DNA from: Chamaea fasciata
Taxonomy: Eukaryota; Chordata; Aves; Passeriformes; Sylviidae
Length of the DNA: 64,000 nt
NCBI GenBank assembly: GCA_029207755.1
Contig: JARCOQ010000005.1
Span: 45,595,621-45,659,620 of the forward strand
Reading direction: 5' to 3'
Shown here: positions 47,241-59,290 of the stretch, piece by piece
Layout: each line of letters starts with the position of its first letter
Numbering within the stretch: position 1 is the stretch's first letter
Notes under the pieces: generated by a model
Database searches by the model: none
What the model saw: the letters and a program-made list of their open reading frames with translations, nothing else
What the model was told of the DNA's origin: nothing
Position numbers and translations under genes: made by a program

Positions 47241-48349
47241 CCTCAATAGTAAAGAAACCAAAATATTTCGTATCTAGTCCTTAGATTTCACCGACGATTC
47301 ACTCTCCTCGTGACTTTCGCCTGTTTCCATCAGTTCAGTCTCTGCATACATCGTACCAGAGTCATTAGGAAGAGTATGAGGATTTGTCTTTCTGAGGGAG
47401 TTGACTGCTATGCTGTCAGTCAGTTCAGCAGTGTCCTTTCTGGACAGCGGGTGATTACCGGGGAGAGTCCGCATTGCAAATTACCGTGTTGTGTTGTATC
47501 TTGTTCTCCTTTCCCAGGAATAACACCGGGCTTGAGAAACCCGACTACTTGTTGATCATAGCATGCTTAGGAAGGAGGGAGAAACAGACCTAATGATGAC
47601 TGAGCAATTAACTTGATTCACCTGCTAATCTAATCTTCTTTGAATATGGGGACCTTGAAGCTGATCTACACTTGGAGAGAAAACTCCAACTACTAGAGCA
47701 ACTGCTCCTCTCAGTTGACTTGCTTAAAAGAATTCCCATTAATGCCTCCATTACACAGCAGATCATCTGTTACATATTTTTCTACACTGAAGCTGCTCTT
47801 CCTAGGAAATTGGTAGGTAGTAGCTTAACCTAGGGACCACAAGGCTTGGCTAATAGGAGTCAGTCCAGCTGCATCAGAAAAGATGGAGACATTTCTTGCA
47901 CTGTTGCTCGGTGTTAAGAGCATTGAAGAATGAAAACAACTCTCAGAGGATTTACAGCCCTTGCCACACACTGAGTCACAGCACTGAGGATTCAATAGCA
48001 GGAGCCCTCCAGGTCCTTGAAATGCTTCTTTCAATGAGCATCCACTCCATCACACCAAGGCTAAGCGTAAACAAACTTTTCTATCCATATACTTGTCTCG
48101 GCCACATATTGGGTTTTCCTGATAATGCCACGGCAAGCTCTGAAGGAGAAAACAGCACAGCTACTCCTTGTACTGTTTTAGCATCGGGGATCAAATTAAC
48201 ATCCCCGAGGGTGGGATAGCTTAATAAGGCTTCAGAAGGCTTGTCTGAGGGCTCTTTTTAAAAACAAGAAAGTGAATTGGTATCTGTGGGGTTGTGCAAT
48301 GAACACTGACATCGAAGAGGTGGAGGGAAGGATGGAGCTAAGGGGCGAT

Positions 48350-48960
48350 GAATGGGGCCTCACTCAGCTTTGGGGGGCATGAGACGCTCAGGTCGCGGCC
48401 GTGGAAGTGGCAGCAGACCTGGCTCTCGGGTGCTGCCGCCCGTCTTTCCCGTGGCCACCCGAGCACAGCCTGTCCCCTGCACGGCGGGGCAGGTGGGAGG
48501 GAGGACGGGCTGACGAGCGCTGACCGGGCGATGGGGGCGCGGGGGGCTGTCCCGGGAGCAGCTGACGGGGTGCCATTCCGCCGCTCTCCGCCCACCCCCG
48601 GCGCTGTCCGGGGACGGAGGGCTGGGGCCGCTCGGTTGCGGGCCGGGAGCTGCAGGTGCGCTGCCTGCCGGGCATCGTTCCGTGGCGATCCCGCCCGCGC
48701 CCGGGGAAAAAGGCGGCCGCAGGTCCCCGAGGCAGTGCCTCGCACCGGAGCCGCCCCGCCGGAGGCTCGGCGCGGCCGCAGGTGCGGCGGGAGGCCGGCA
48801 GTACCTCCGGGCCCCCGCAGAGGGCAGAGCCGCCCCGCGGCTGCGGCCGCGCCCGGCCCGGTGCCGGCCTCACTGCGGGCGGCGGGCGGGCCCGGGCTGT
48901 GCCCTGCCGGGCGCTGAGTGACCCCTGGGCGGCCGCCCGGGGCGCCGCGGCGTGAACGGC
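48350..48960. promoter_or_regulatory. Orphan CpG island
   Basis: A sharply bounded, very GC- and CpG-rich block about 6 kb beyond the NEDD1 poly(A) signal. No coding gene is visible on either side. Long frames on both strands are Ala/Arg/Gly/Pro-rich composition artefacts. Islands of this kind usually mark a promoter. A non-coding RNA start is the simplest explanation, and in human the next gene here is RMST, but nothing in the sequence proves that. A donor-like gatag|gtgcgt lies at about 49026 on the plus strand. Confidence 0.7.
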
Positions 48961-48999
48961 CGTCCTTGTGCCCGTGCCCATCCTCCTGAAGCGGGCTCG

Positions 49000-51900
49000 T
49001 CACGACAGTGGTCTGGCGTAGCAGGATAGGTGCGTTTTGAAGAAGCCTGATAAGTAGACGTTCATTCCAGCAGTTTACAATGAAGAAATGAAAAGCGACT
49101 TAATTTTCGTTTTAGAGCTACATGAAAGCAATGTCACTTCAATGATTTTTAAAAATTGATAATTATTCTTGGTAATTAAGATATGAAATATTCACTAGGA
49201 CCTACATTACATTCTCGGGGTAGAGGGAAGAGGTGAAAGAATAGGATGCTGTCAGATGACATCTTTTGTGGTGGCTCATTTCCTTTCACTGTGAAAATAG
49301 TAAACTTCCTAAAGCTAAAAGCGAGGGGAAAAGTGGTTTGAACTATTTCAGTGAGTGTTTATAGCCTCTTTCTTAGAGGACCAGACCTTCTCTAACTCAG
49401 TGTTGTAACTATGCAGTTCCAATACAAGAGTGAGACTTCACATGACCCCACAGTCAGAGGTCTGAGTGACTTTGACATTGTGGGGTGCCCTGCTTCACCT
49501 CTCTCCTGCAAGAAAATGTTCCTTGTGGAGATCAAGACAGCCAAACAGAAAGATTAGTCAGTATTTCTGTTTCAATTCGGGTAGAGCAGGGACTAGAGGT
49601 AAAATTCTCCTCCGTCGTGATAAATAGCCTATGAACATAATATCAACTTTGTCATAAGCTTTTAGTCATTGTTGAATTCACTCTTATTTGCCAGGAAAGT
49701 TTTCTTAGGTCTTGAAATAGTCACCTTAACACAAGGTCTGACAGCTGTTGGAGAGCAGCAATCCTTGCTAATGCCACACCTGTGCAAGATAACCCTGAAA
49801 GAGTGCTAGACGTGACTCCAGGGTGGCTGGGCTGTATCAGCATGTGTGCAGATGCAAACTCTGGGGTAATTAAAGCGCTTTGTAGCTCAGTCCTTTCTCT
49901 TAAAAGAGCGAGAATGTACAGTCTCCTCTTCCCATTCCCTTTGACATGGGTTTTAGAAGAATTTGGAGACTGCAGCTCTCAACTGCAAAAGGAGGCTTGC
50001 TTACAGAGCCAGTGGTCTCTTGATGGCCACCTTTGAGTGGACCATATATGTATATGTGTACAGATATGTATATAGTTTTCATGTTAGTTCTGATCCTGCG
50101 AATGACCCCTCTTGTGGGACAATCTTATTTATTGCCTTTCAAAGCTTGGCTAGAAACCATGGCGTAAGGTAACTCAGTGTTGTCAGATTTTAGTGTTTTC
50201 TTTTTCATGAGCCTTGCAGCAGAGAATGGGGGTCTGCCAGGTGCTAACAGGAGCCAGGTGGCAACTTCAGCTCTTAGCTTTTATACTCTGATGCAGTTAA
50301 GTACTTAATGGTCTTGGAGTTTTAGCATGGATTCATGTGCTTGTCTTCAGTAGTTGGAAGCTCAGTTCAGGCTATTCTTTGTAAGTTAAAAGAGTTAGTA
50401 ATGTGATAGGAAAAGAAATACCAAGATTAGGGCCAGATGACCTTCAAGCTAATGCAACAGGGTGTGGAATTGTGATTGGAATTGTTATTTGTGGCCACAA
50501 TTGTAAGGTATCAATTGGATTCTGAATTATTTTGACTATCTTGTTTGTGTCTTTAAATAATAATAAAATTTCTTATCAGCCTCTGGTCAGTAGGAGCAAA
50601 AATAAGAAATAAAAGCAACAATGAGGTTTTAAAGCTTCTGACTCACTTCCTGCTACCCTTTTAGGCTTCAGTGCACAGCAGAGCATGTTCCTCAGAGACA
50701 AATCACCTTTTTCTTCTTTTGTAGCTGTTTCAATTTGACAAGAGTTCTTCTGAGACTGTGTTTATGTGTGAAACGGCTGTAGTTCAGGAAGGGAGAGGAA
50801 ATTTTTTGTTAATTTCTAAAGGCAGTGGACTCTGTGATCATTCACACATTTCTCAAGAGTGAGTTACACGGCTTTGTGGATGCCATGAAGGGTACAGGTT
50901 TCTCCTGGGGCAGACTGTTTTGATAGCATGCAGCTGTGGTCCTTGGGTAAAAAATTCTCAGTAAGTGCCATAGATATTACAGATGCCTTTGTTTCTCTGT
51001 TTTTCATTGAGAGAGATACTTCCAACAAGTTGTGTTCAGTGCAGAGCTGAGAGGTGGAGCAGAGAGCAACATCCCTGGGCAACATGCTAAAGAGGGACAT
51101 CGATGTGCTGAGGACATGTTTCTCTCCATTGAGGGTATGACTGGAAGTCCAGGTCAATAATTTAAGAGCTCAAAGTTGGGTAGTGCGTGTATATCCTGCC
51201 ATTCATCCTTTTGCAGGCATGTCCAGATTCATTTCAGGTTTGCTGTCTGTGCTGAACATTGCTGTTGGGTAGTGTGCTTAAAGGAGTGAGGGCATGGGAA
51301 GAGCAAGGGGTTTGTGAAGTCATGAAAGAGTCATTTTCACGTGACTGAAAGACCTTTTCTTCCCTTTTTCCTGTTCTTCCCTACAGTCTGTGGGCTGTTT
51401 TTATCTTGCATTTGTTTACCAGTGGTAATGGCCATTGGCATTTACATCGGAAAAAAGGGAACACCCGCATTTCATATGACACCAAGCAACAGCAGTTCAG
51501 GGTTTGGATTTTAATAATGTTGGTTAAAGTAGTGGCTGTGCATAGTTCTTTATAAGCTATTGTGAATATTTATTTTAAAAATATTTTTCTTCATTTTAGC
51601 TTCTTTGAGGTGGCTTTTATGTATTCTTCATGTATGACTGTACTGATGTCGAGCTTCTGCTTTTTGTTTCTAGAAGATGTAGTAGAGGGGTATTCTGTTT
51701 ATTTGGAGAAAAGCAGTATATTCCTGACTAATAGGCTGAATTAAAGCAATAAAGAACAGTGTCAAAAAATTGCATAAAAGCAAAGTTTGTCAGTGTGAGA
51801 CATAGTGTGGTGAGTGATTGTTGAATAGCCAGGCCAGAAGGAAGGTTTTCCTTGGGTCTGTTGGGTAAAGACTTACTTAAAAAAAAAAAAAATTCTATTT

Positions 51901-54900
51901 TAAAACAGGAAAATGAGGATTTTTTCACATTCAATGTAAATTACTTTCTCTTGTTAATCTTAACAGTGATCTATAGGAATATGGTGTTTTATGACAATTA
52001 ATTTGGAGTTCAGTGGTTTTGTTTTTCCTTAAAACAATGTTTTCTCAATGTATAATATTTTCACTGCGTGCATTTTCTGTTAAAACAGAGTAGAATGGCA
52101 CTTTCTTTGTTTTCTCTGTGTTTTTTTTATTTTTTATTGTGCATTCCAGATAGGTGCCCTCTTACTTCTTTCTGTTTACTTTGGCCTCTAGTTGCCATGA
52201 AATGGTGGATCAAGCTTAAAATGGTTTTAAGAGATCATTGCTTCATGTGAAGACTCTCCAGGGCTGCCAGAAATAACCAACAATTAATGCAAGTATTGTT
52301 CTAGTACTTGTTTGGAGTTGAGTCACACTGATGGTTGTAGCATGAATTTGTAGCACAGGGAAAACAAACACTGTGTGCTTGGCACGAGACAGCTTCAGGT
52401 TGGAAGAACCATAAGGGAGATGTAAGTGGGTGAAACCCAGGAGGAGGTAGTAAATAAAACAAGACTGGATGGTAATCAGTGTTTGGTATGAGAGAATTAA
52501 TCTGAGGAGGTGTTGAAGCGCAGGAAAACAAAAACAAAGTCAAAAGTATTCTTGAGACCATATGTGAAGGTTGGTGCTTATTTGGTTTGAAATGTATTAG
52601 GAAACCAAGCAGAGATGAACCTGTGGTTTCAGCTGAAAATAAAGTACCTAGCATGTGGCTGAGGGAGGGCAGAGTAATGAACCTCTCATTTTATTGAGCT
52701 GCGTGAGTTGGATAAACAACTTGTAAATAAATTTGGAACAAGTATTATCCCATTTTAAGGAACAGTAGCTTTTAAAAGTGAAACTTATGATGTTCATTGT
52801 GTTCCTTGATTGCTTGGCTGAAGATGAATGGCTGGATTTTCCTCTCTGAGATCATAAAGCTGCATTATGTGTTATTCTGAAATTAGGGAAAAGACATAAC
52901 CAACAGGTACAAAGCGTAGGAGTTTCATAGTCTGGGAATAACTGTGATAATGGAAGGACTCAGGAAAATGCTTTAACTTCTAGACAGTGTTTTACTGTTT
53001 CCTTACAGAGAGTAAGTATAGTCTCACTGTTACAACAGTAGAAACCATGAAAACCACCAAGACTGAGATAGAAAAACCTGTGATTAATTTTATTATCTTA
53101 ATAGTCATGTGGCACAGAAAGTGCCAGGGATTTTTCCATTTCAAATGGATTGCTATTTTTCTTGCATACTTTCAAAGTAATAAAGCTGAAATGATTTGTA
53201 ACAGAGCTCAGCTGAAGTAGATGGATCTATACCAGCAGAGGATTTGTTCCAGTTTCCTCTTCTGTATTCATTAGAACAATTGGGAAACTGTTATTTTCAT
53301 GATGTAATGCACTGGTTGTTTTAAGAGCTAATTCCCAAACAACGTGCTAATTGGCCTGAAATAGTGTGGTGCATGTGTGCCCCCTTGGGATTTGAAGGTA
53401 CAGATGATCCTATTTGTTAGTGAGAAATTAAACCTCTCATGAGTGTTTTAACTGTGCTTTTGTAAGGACTGAGGGAATAAGTGCATGATGGTTTGAAACA
53501 CGGTGTTCAGAGCAATTGTTCTATATTACATGATTGCTGGGCAAATTAGACTTGCCATGGAAATTTCCTTGCAGGCTACTGTGCTGAAGTTTTTGGCTCA
53601 CCCTCACAGGATTGCAAAGATGTGATAGAAGGTGTGACATATACCCTGGTCTAATTTTGCAGTAAGCTAGAAACCATTTTGCAACTTCTAATGGAAAAGC
53701 AAGACAGATACTTAGAGGGGTGCAGCATATAAACAGAGGCTTGAAACTTATGAATTGCATTACATTTCACATAATTTTTCTGTATGTTCTATTGCCAAGA
53801 CGCTATGCTTTTATATTGACACTGCTTTACTACATTGTTGAATTGTGGAAGAGGAGTTGGAAGGAGTTTGACTTTACAGCTTTGTAAAGGAAGGTGAGCA
53901 CTTCAGCAATTTTGAATTTAGATTGACAATTTTAACTGGATGTGCCTGAGCAGCTCATCAGGGACACAAAATTGATTAAGATCCTGCTACCTCCCCACTG
54001 CCCTCCTTCCCTCCCTCATTTAGGCTTCTGAATCAACTTGATTAACTGAACAACTCTGTTCCTAATTTTTCAGATTTGCTCAGGATGTCTCCAGAGTAGG
54101 GAAGATGATATTGTGCTGGATTTCATTTGATCCGTGTTGGTGATTTCATGACTGTGAGAAGAGGGACTGTGTTTTGTTTTCAAATTAAAGGTTATGTTTT
54201 TGTGTGGTGAGGTCCCAAACTCAACGAGCAATTTCTGCAGTGATTTCTGCAGTGTGCAAAAACCTACTGCGTGGTTGTGGGCCGAGATTAATGGTTGCAT
54301 TCCTGCTGCTGAGACTCTTCTGCCTTGGGACTCATCTCTGGGCTGAGTCTACCATGAGAGACATAGAAGGTATAAAACTGGTAGGTAAGTAGATGTTTTA
54401 CTGATGAATAATGATTCAATTACATAACTTAACTATAATATCTGCTAATGGGAGTGAAGTGCAGAGTGAAAGAGGCATTGTAGGCCAGTATATGTGAAAT
54501 GTGAATTAATTCAGACAATGTAGAGAGCATTGGAGACTTCTGCGGTGTTTTTGTGAGTGTTATATGTGCCTCATTTTAATTGCTTGATGTTATTCTGCCA
54601 AGCTGCATGAAATGAAATAAAAGGAACTTACAGTGAAACAAACAGGAAATGAAATAATAAGTGGAGTAAGGTGTCTCTGGAGAGAGTGGAAAGGGATTTG
54701 CAGTAATATTTGAGAAGTTATTAGATGTGAGAGTCCCACCTGTGTGCTCCAGCAGCCTTGTTTTTCTTACACCCGTATAATACTACATAAACTACATCAT
54801 GGAGAGAAGTGAAGGTGGGAAAGGCTGCATGCATGAGAAGCAGAGACATTTGGAGTGGGATCCAGAAGGAATGTTACATTTCTTCCCCTCTCTCTGCATC

Positions 54901-57900
54901 CCTCACCACAGGAAGTTTGGATTGGATGAGCCATAACCACAACAACTGAAGAAACAGTAGTTTGTCAATATTTGAGTCAATGAAGTGTGGTTTCCTACAG
55001 TGTTTTATTCACCTATTCACTGAAGGTGATGCCCATCATCCACCACTCCCCAGTTGCCCTTATAGTTCAGTACATCTCATTTTCCATTAGTTCAGTACCT
55101 GCTCACCATTACTTGCAGCCTTCTTGTGCATACCTGAAGTCATGGAGCAGCTCTGCCTCCTTGAAGTCTTTGGGCCCTGTGCTGTAGGTGATCTCATGCT
55201 AGGCTCAGAATTTACTAGAGAACTATCAGACTGCATGGTCTGTTTTTCAGCCACCTGACATTACTTTGGGAGGGAGGCTAGTTTTGGCTGACGGTATATT
55301 GTGGGCAAGATATTCTTTCTGTGCAATCACCACCAGCAATAAAGACTTTTCTGGTTCCATGTTCTGTACAGTGCAGGTGCTACTGTCATTGTTAAGATGT
55401 TTTCTCTAGTGCTGCTTCACCTCTAGCCTTACCATCAAAAATTGAAGCACTTGCATAGGCTACTCATCATTACATTTACTGTTACACTGCCTGACCCTGG
55501 TCAAATGGGAGAAATTTGTCCCTTCATAAGTGGAATTTTAGCATAACATGCATTGGCCAACCTTGGTCCTTCTCCAGTGTGTAGGCTTTGCAGTACTACA
55601 GTTTGGTCAAAGCAGTGTGTTCAGCATGCTACTGTTATTTCAAGTGTGCAGAAAGAACCGGTCTGCTGGTTACCAGGCTGGCATGTACTATTAGATTTTT
55701 AAATGCAATGTTTACATCTTAGTCAATGTGCCTTTTTTTTTCTTTTTTTCTGCACTTAATACAATGGAGTTAACACTTTTGCTGACTGTGGCTCCCACTG
55801 GAGCTGATTGAGCTGGTATTTCTGTTCTCTAAGCCTTCTGTTTGTGGCTTCCATAAAGTTGAAAGTAGTTTTTGGTGCTGATTCGTTTTTTTTTCTGGCC
55901 TAAAATTTCATCCTGATTTCATCTGTACCAGATAACCCTTCTTGGGTTGGTTTAATGTTTTCCAAAATTAAAAAGAAAGCATTCTCTGTGAAGTTTTCTT
56001 AATTTGAAATGGTCTGTGATGTTTCTGCTAGAGTAAACACCTTTTACTCTAGCAAAAATGTAGTCAGTTTTTTGAAGTGAGTTTGATGTGGGACTCGGGG
56101 CATCAAAATCGTTTGGCTTAATGAACTGGAAGATGGGAATACTCTTTTTCTGTCAGGCCTGTGAGCTCTCTCCTGGTAAGCTGTAGTAAACTCTTAAATA
56201 TTAGTATTGAAATTTTCCACGCCGTCTGCCTTTTTATTTGATGCATCATCAAAATGTTTAGGGTTAGTTTAAAAAATGAATGCATGGGGAAAAGTGTATT
56301 GTTTTGTCACTTGCAAAAGCCCCTTCTGTCGTGGCATTGCAGGATAGGCTTGGCAGAAGTCATCATTTTTAGAGGAAACTGCTCTGCTGCTTTTATTTAA
56401 TTCTTGCCAAGTTTAGAAGTCTCTGAAAAATATGTGTCAGTAATAAAATTCTGAAAGCTTACCTGTCATCTTTGCGCAATTAAGCTGCGGATGTCCTATC
56501 CTCACTGAACAAGCAAGAATGTTGCAGCTGAGGGTTATTGTGTGTTTGAACAGACCTCCCCAAGCAGTTCCTTCTTGCTGCAGGCTCAGGTTAAAACACA
56601 TCCTGAAATGGAAAAGGAGCTTCTCTTTCCAAGGTACCTAGTGACCAGCAGGTTATTTAAATACAGATGAAATACATGCCAGGCTGTGTCAGGAGGTGGA
56701 AAGAGGGAAAGAAGGAAGGAAGCAGGAGGAATTTGTACATAGGCCCTGGTGATTCAGGGTGGGAAAGGGAGGGAAGTTGCCTTGGAAGATAGCATTTCTA
56801 CCGGAAGATGCTGTGGCTCCTCAGCGATGTCTCTGAATCTCTTTTTTAGGTCCTCAAGCCTTATCCTTCCCTGGTTTCTATAAAGAGCTACAGGAGCATG
56901 AGGAAAGGATCCCTCTGAGAGTCTAAAGTCTGTCTTTAGAGCAGGGGCTGGATACCAGGTTTTGCATGTTGATTTCTGCTGGTCTGCATAACACAAAAAC
57001 TGCCACCACATTTGCACTTTGAGTTCTGTCATGCAGAGATTAGTGTCTGTTGGCTCTGAGATTGAGACAGTATTTACAAGACTTTTTGTCTTGTAAAATG
57101 TTCATGTGTACCTTATTTGAGCTTTGATTTTATATATATTTACTCCATTCTTGCATTGTTTTGGGAAAACATGTTGTTATTAGTAGTTGTAAACCTGAGA
57201 CATGATTTAAATAGGATGACAGTTATTCAAAATGGGAATTGTCTTGAGGTTTTTTTCTTATGTCTTCAAATATTAATTTTTTGATTAATATTTTATGTGA
57301 TTGAATTTGTAGCATGAGTTTTACCAGCTCCATACAGGAGGCAGCAAATAAAAATTGTGTGATCTAACAGCTCAACAGCTCTAACAACAGCTTTAAATTC
57401 TGCCTGCACTGCTGTGTTAGACATTAGTTTCACAGACTGTCCTCATGGATCCTGCCCACCTGCTAAGCCTCACTGCTTTATCCATGGCTGCATCATTTCT
57501 AACCATGTCTGGTAAAGCCTTGAGGCTTTACTGGGGCTCCTGTCAGGAGCAATATGTATACCTAATAAGTCACAGTCCTGGGGGGGCTTGCCATCTGAAT
57601 GGAGAAAGACACAGCAGGTAAGTGACACACTCTAGCAGAGGAAAAAGAAGAGGTGAGATGGGACAGTATGGTCAGATGTGGTTTGGTTTGGTGTTGAAGT
57701 TGGTGGGTGGTGCTACTCCATCACCATGTTCAGTCTCTTCTGACACTGTCAGGTGCAACATTAAGTCCTGTGCAGGTGAAGCTTCTCCTCAGAAACAGCT
57801 TGGCTTCATCCTCACATCAGTCAAGCAATCCCCTATGGTTCCTTTTACTGAAGAGATGCTCTAAAACCCTTTAGCAGTCAAATATATATAGCAGACAAAT

Positions 57901-58650
57901 ATAACAGCAGTCAAATATTTGAGTTAAAAGTAATTTGTTCCCATCTTAACAAATGGCCATGCATTCCTTGTTGTCCTCTGGTTTGAAGGATGGTTTTGAG
58001 TTTTTCATTTTGGCTTAGACAAATCACAGCGTTTTTACCTGAAAAGTTATGGCTTTTACCTTATGAGCATGCTTATAGTAGAGCTGTTGCTGCAAGTGTG
58101 CCTCTGTAGACACACCTGATGTATCTTTGAGCTTCCTTGTTGACAGACTGTTAGCAACACGGTTGCCACAATATAAAGGTCAGCATCACGTGACCAGATT
58201 CAATCTGAGTATTCTAGTTTTTTGGGATTTTTTTAATAGAACCTAGATTTCTGGAGATTGAAGACATGTCTGCTGCAGAAGACTTGTGGTCTCCTTTAGA
58301 ATTCTTTAGATTCAACTCAAGCCTCTGGCCAGTGTCAGGGCTCTTCTCCATAACAGGTCTGAAAGCAACATCAGTTCTCTTGGCTGCACTTTCCTGGTTT
58401 CAGGATGGAAACACTGTGATAGTTAGGAATCATCCTGCACCCACAGATTTCCAGGGACTGCATCTTGCACTGCTAAATCTTGTTCTGTGTTCATTGACTT
58501 GCTTTTCTTCCCTTCTGATGTTCAACTCTGTCCTGAAAGACCACTTGGAAGGAACTTCCTTAATAAGCTTTCTGCCTGGTAATTTCTCCTTGCTCTTGTT
58601 TATCTTTTAAGTAGCTTGTCTGATTTGTACATCTTATACTTTTGCTGACT
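49000..58650. other. Intergenic or non-coding-gene intron region
   Basis: About 9.6 kb of AT-rich sequence with no recognised protein gene. One open frame at 54291-54384 looks like a signal-peptide exon with a strong donor. A hydrophobic frame at 58266-58610 starts with ATG but shows no family traits. A 117-residue minus-strand frame at 52301-52654 is Pro/Ser/Leu-rich and appears to be chance. Confidence 0.5.
54291..54384 (+). other. Candidate signal-peptide-like open exon (unproven)
   Basis: ATG at 54291 opens MVAFLLLRLFCLGTHLWA, a plausible secretory signal ending in an Ala before Glu-Ser. It runs 31 codons plus one base to a strong donor gtaagt at 54385. The start context (attaATGg) is weak, and no partner exon was found downstream. 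A non-coding exon or pure chance is as likely. Confidence 0.2.
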
Positions 58651-58659
58651 TTTCCTACT

Positions 58660-59290
58660 TTTTCCAGTTTAGCCTATGTAGTACTTTGCCAAATGATTTA
58701 TTAAAATCCAAACAAATTACACTCACATTTTTTGTGAGATTAAAATAGAAAGGAGATATTTTAGACTCTTATGCCATGATCAGTCTTCTGTAATGTATTT
58801 GATCTGATTTTGTTTTCCATTCTCTTGTCAAGATCTGTGTGCTATCTGTAGATGACTGATGTGTCTGTGCTACCAAAATGACTTTTTTCCCTCTTTCCTT
58901 CCAAGTATAGGCACCATATTTGGCTTTCTTCAGTCATGTGGTACTCCCTCATTTGATGGATTTATTTAATATCTGTGCTATCAGACTTAAAATTTTATGT
59001 ACCAGTTCTTTCAGTGTTCTGTGATTAAGATTGTTCTGCCCCCTAGACTTGACAGCAATAAGCTCTTCGAATTTTGCTTCTATCTCAGTAATTTCTATCC
59101 CTGAGAACTCATTATTAGCTGTCATGTGTGCTCCACTGTTCAGCATCAGTTTGGGTTTTTTTGAAAATGAGTGGCAATAGTAATTTCTTTTGGGAGGTAT
59201 GTGTACATTTAACAAGTCTGCCCTACTCCAGGTGAAGAACTTAGATTCTTTCATGTGCTTACTGTGGTAATTTCTTTGCTGTTGTGGGTT
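58660..59290 (-). mobile_element. Ancient LINE fragment of the CR1/L3 clade
   Basis: On the minus strand the sequence parallels the reverse-transcriptase region of CR1/L3-type LINEs. It has a stretch like tgactgaagaaagccaaata followed by tggtgcctat and a Lys/Gly/Arg-rich segment. About 200 bases further it has a decayed form of the LDFSKAFDTVPH core (ttggattttaataaatcatt, then tggcaaagtactacat). It is full of stops and indels, so inactive and old, probably older than the bird radiation. The frame at 58949-59254 is a leftover of it. Limits are approximate. Confidence 0.6.

Noticed and set aside
48338..49003. Frames of 221, 197 and 189 codons in the downstream CpG island
   Set aside because: Same composition artefact. 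Frames on both strands are equally open, and none has splice or domain support.
52301..52654. A 117-codon minus-strand frame
   Set aside because: No recognisable domain, biased composition and no splice context. Treated as chance.
58266..58610. A 114-codon hydrophobic frame with ATG
   Set aside because: No family traits, no upstream promoter or splice sites, and adjacent to an old LINE. Likely chance.
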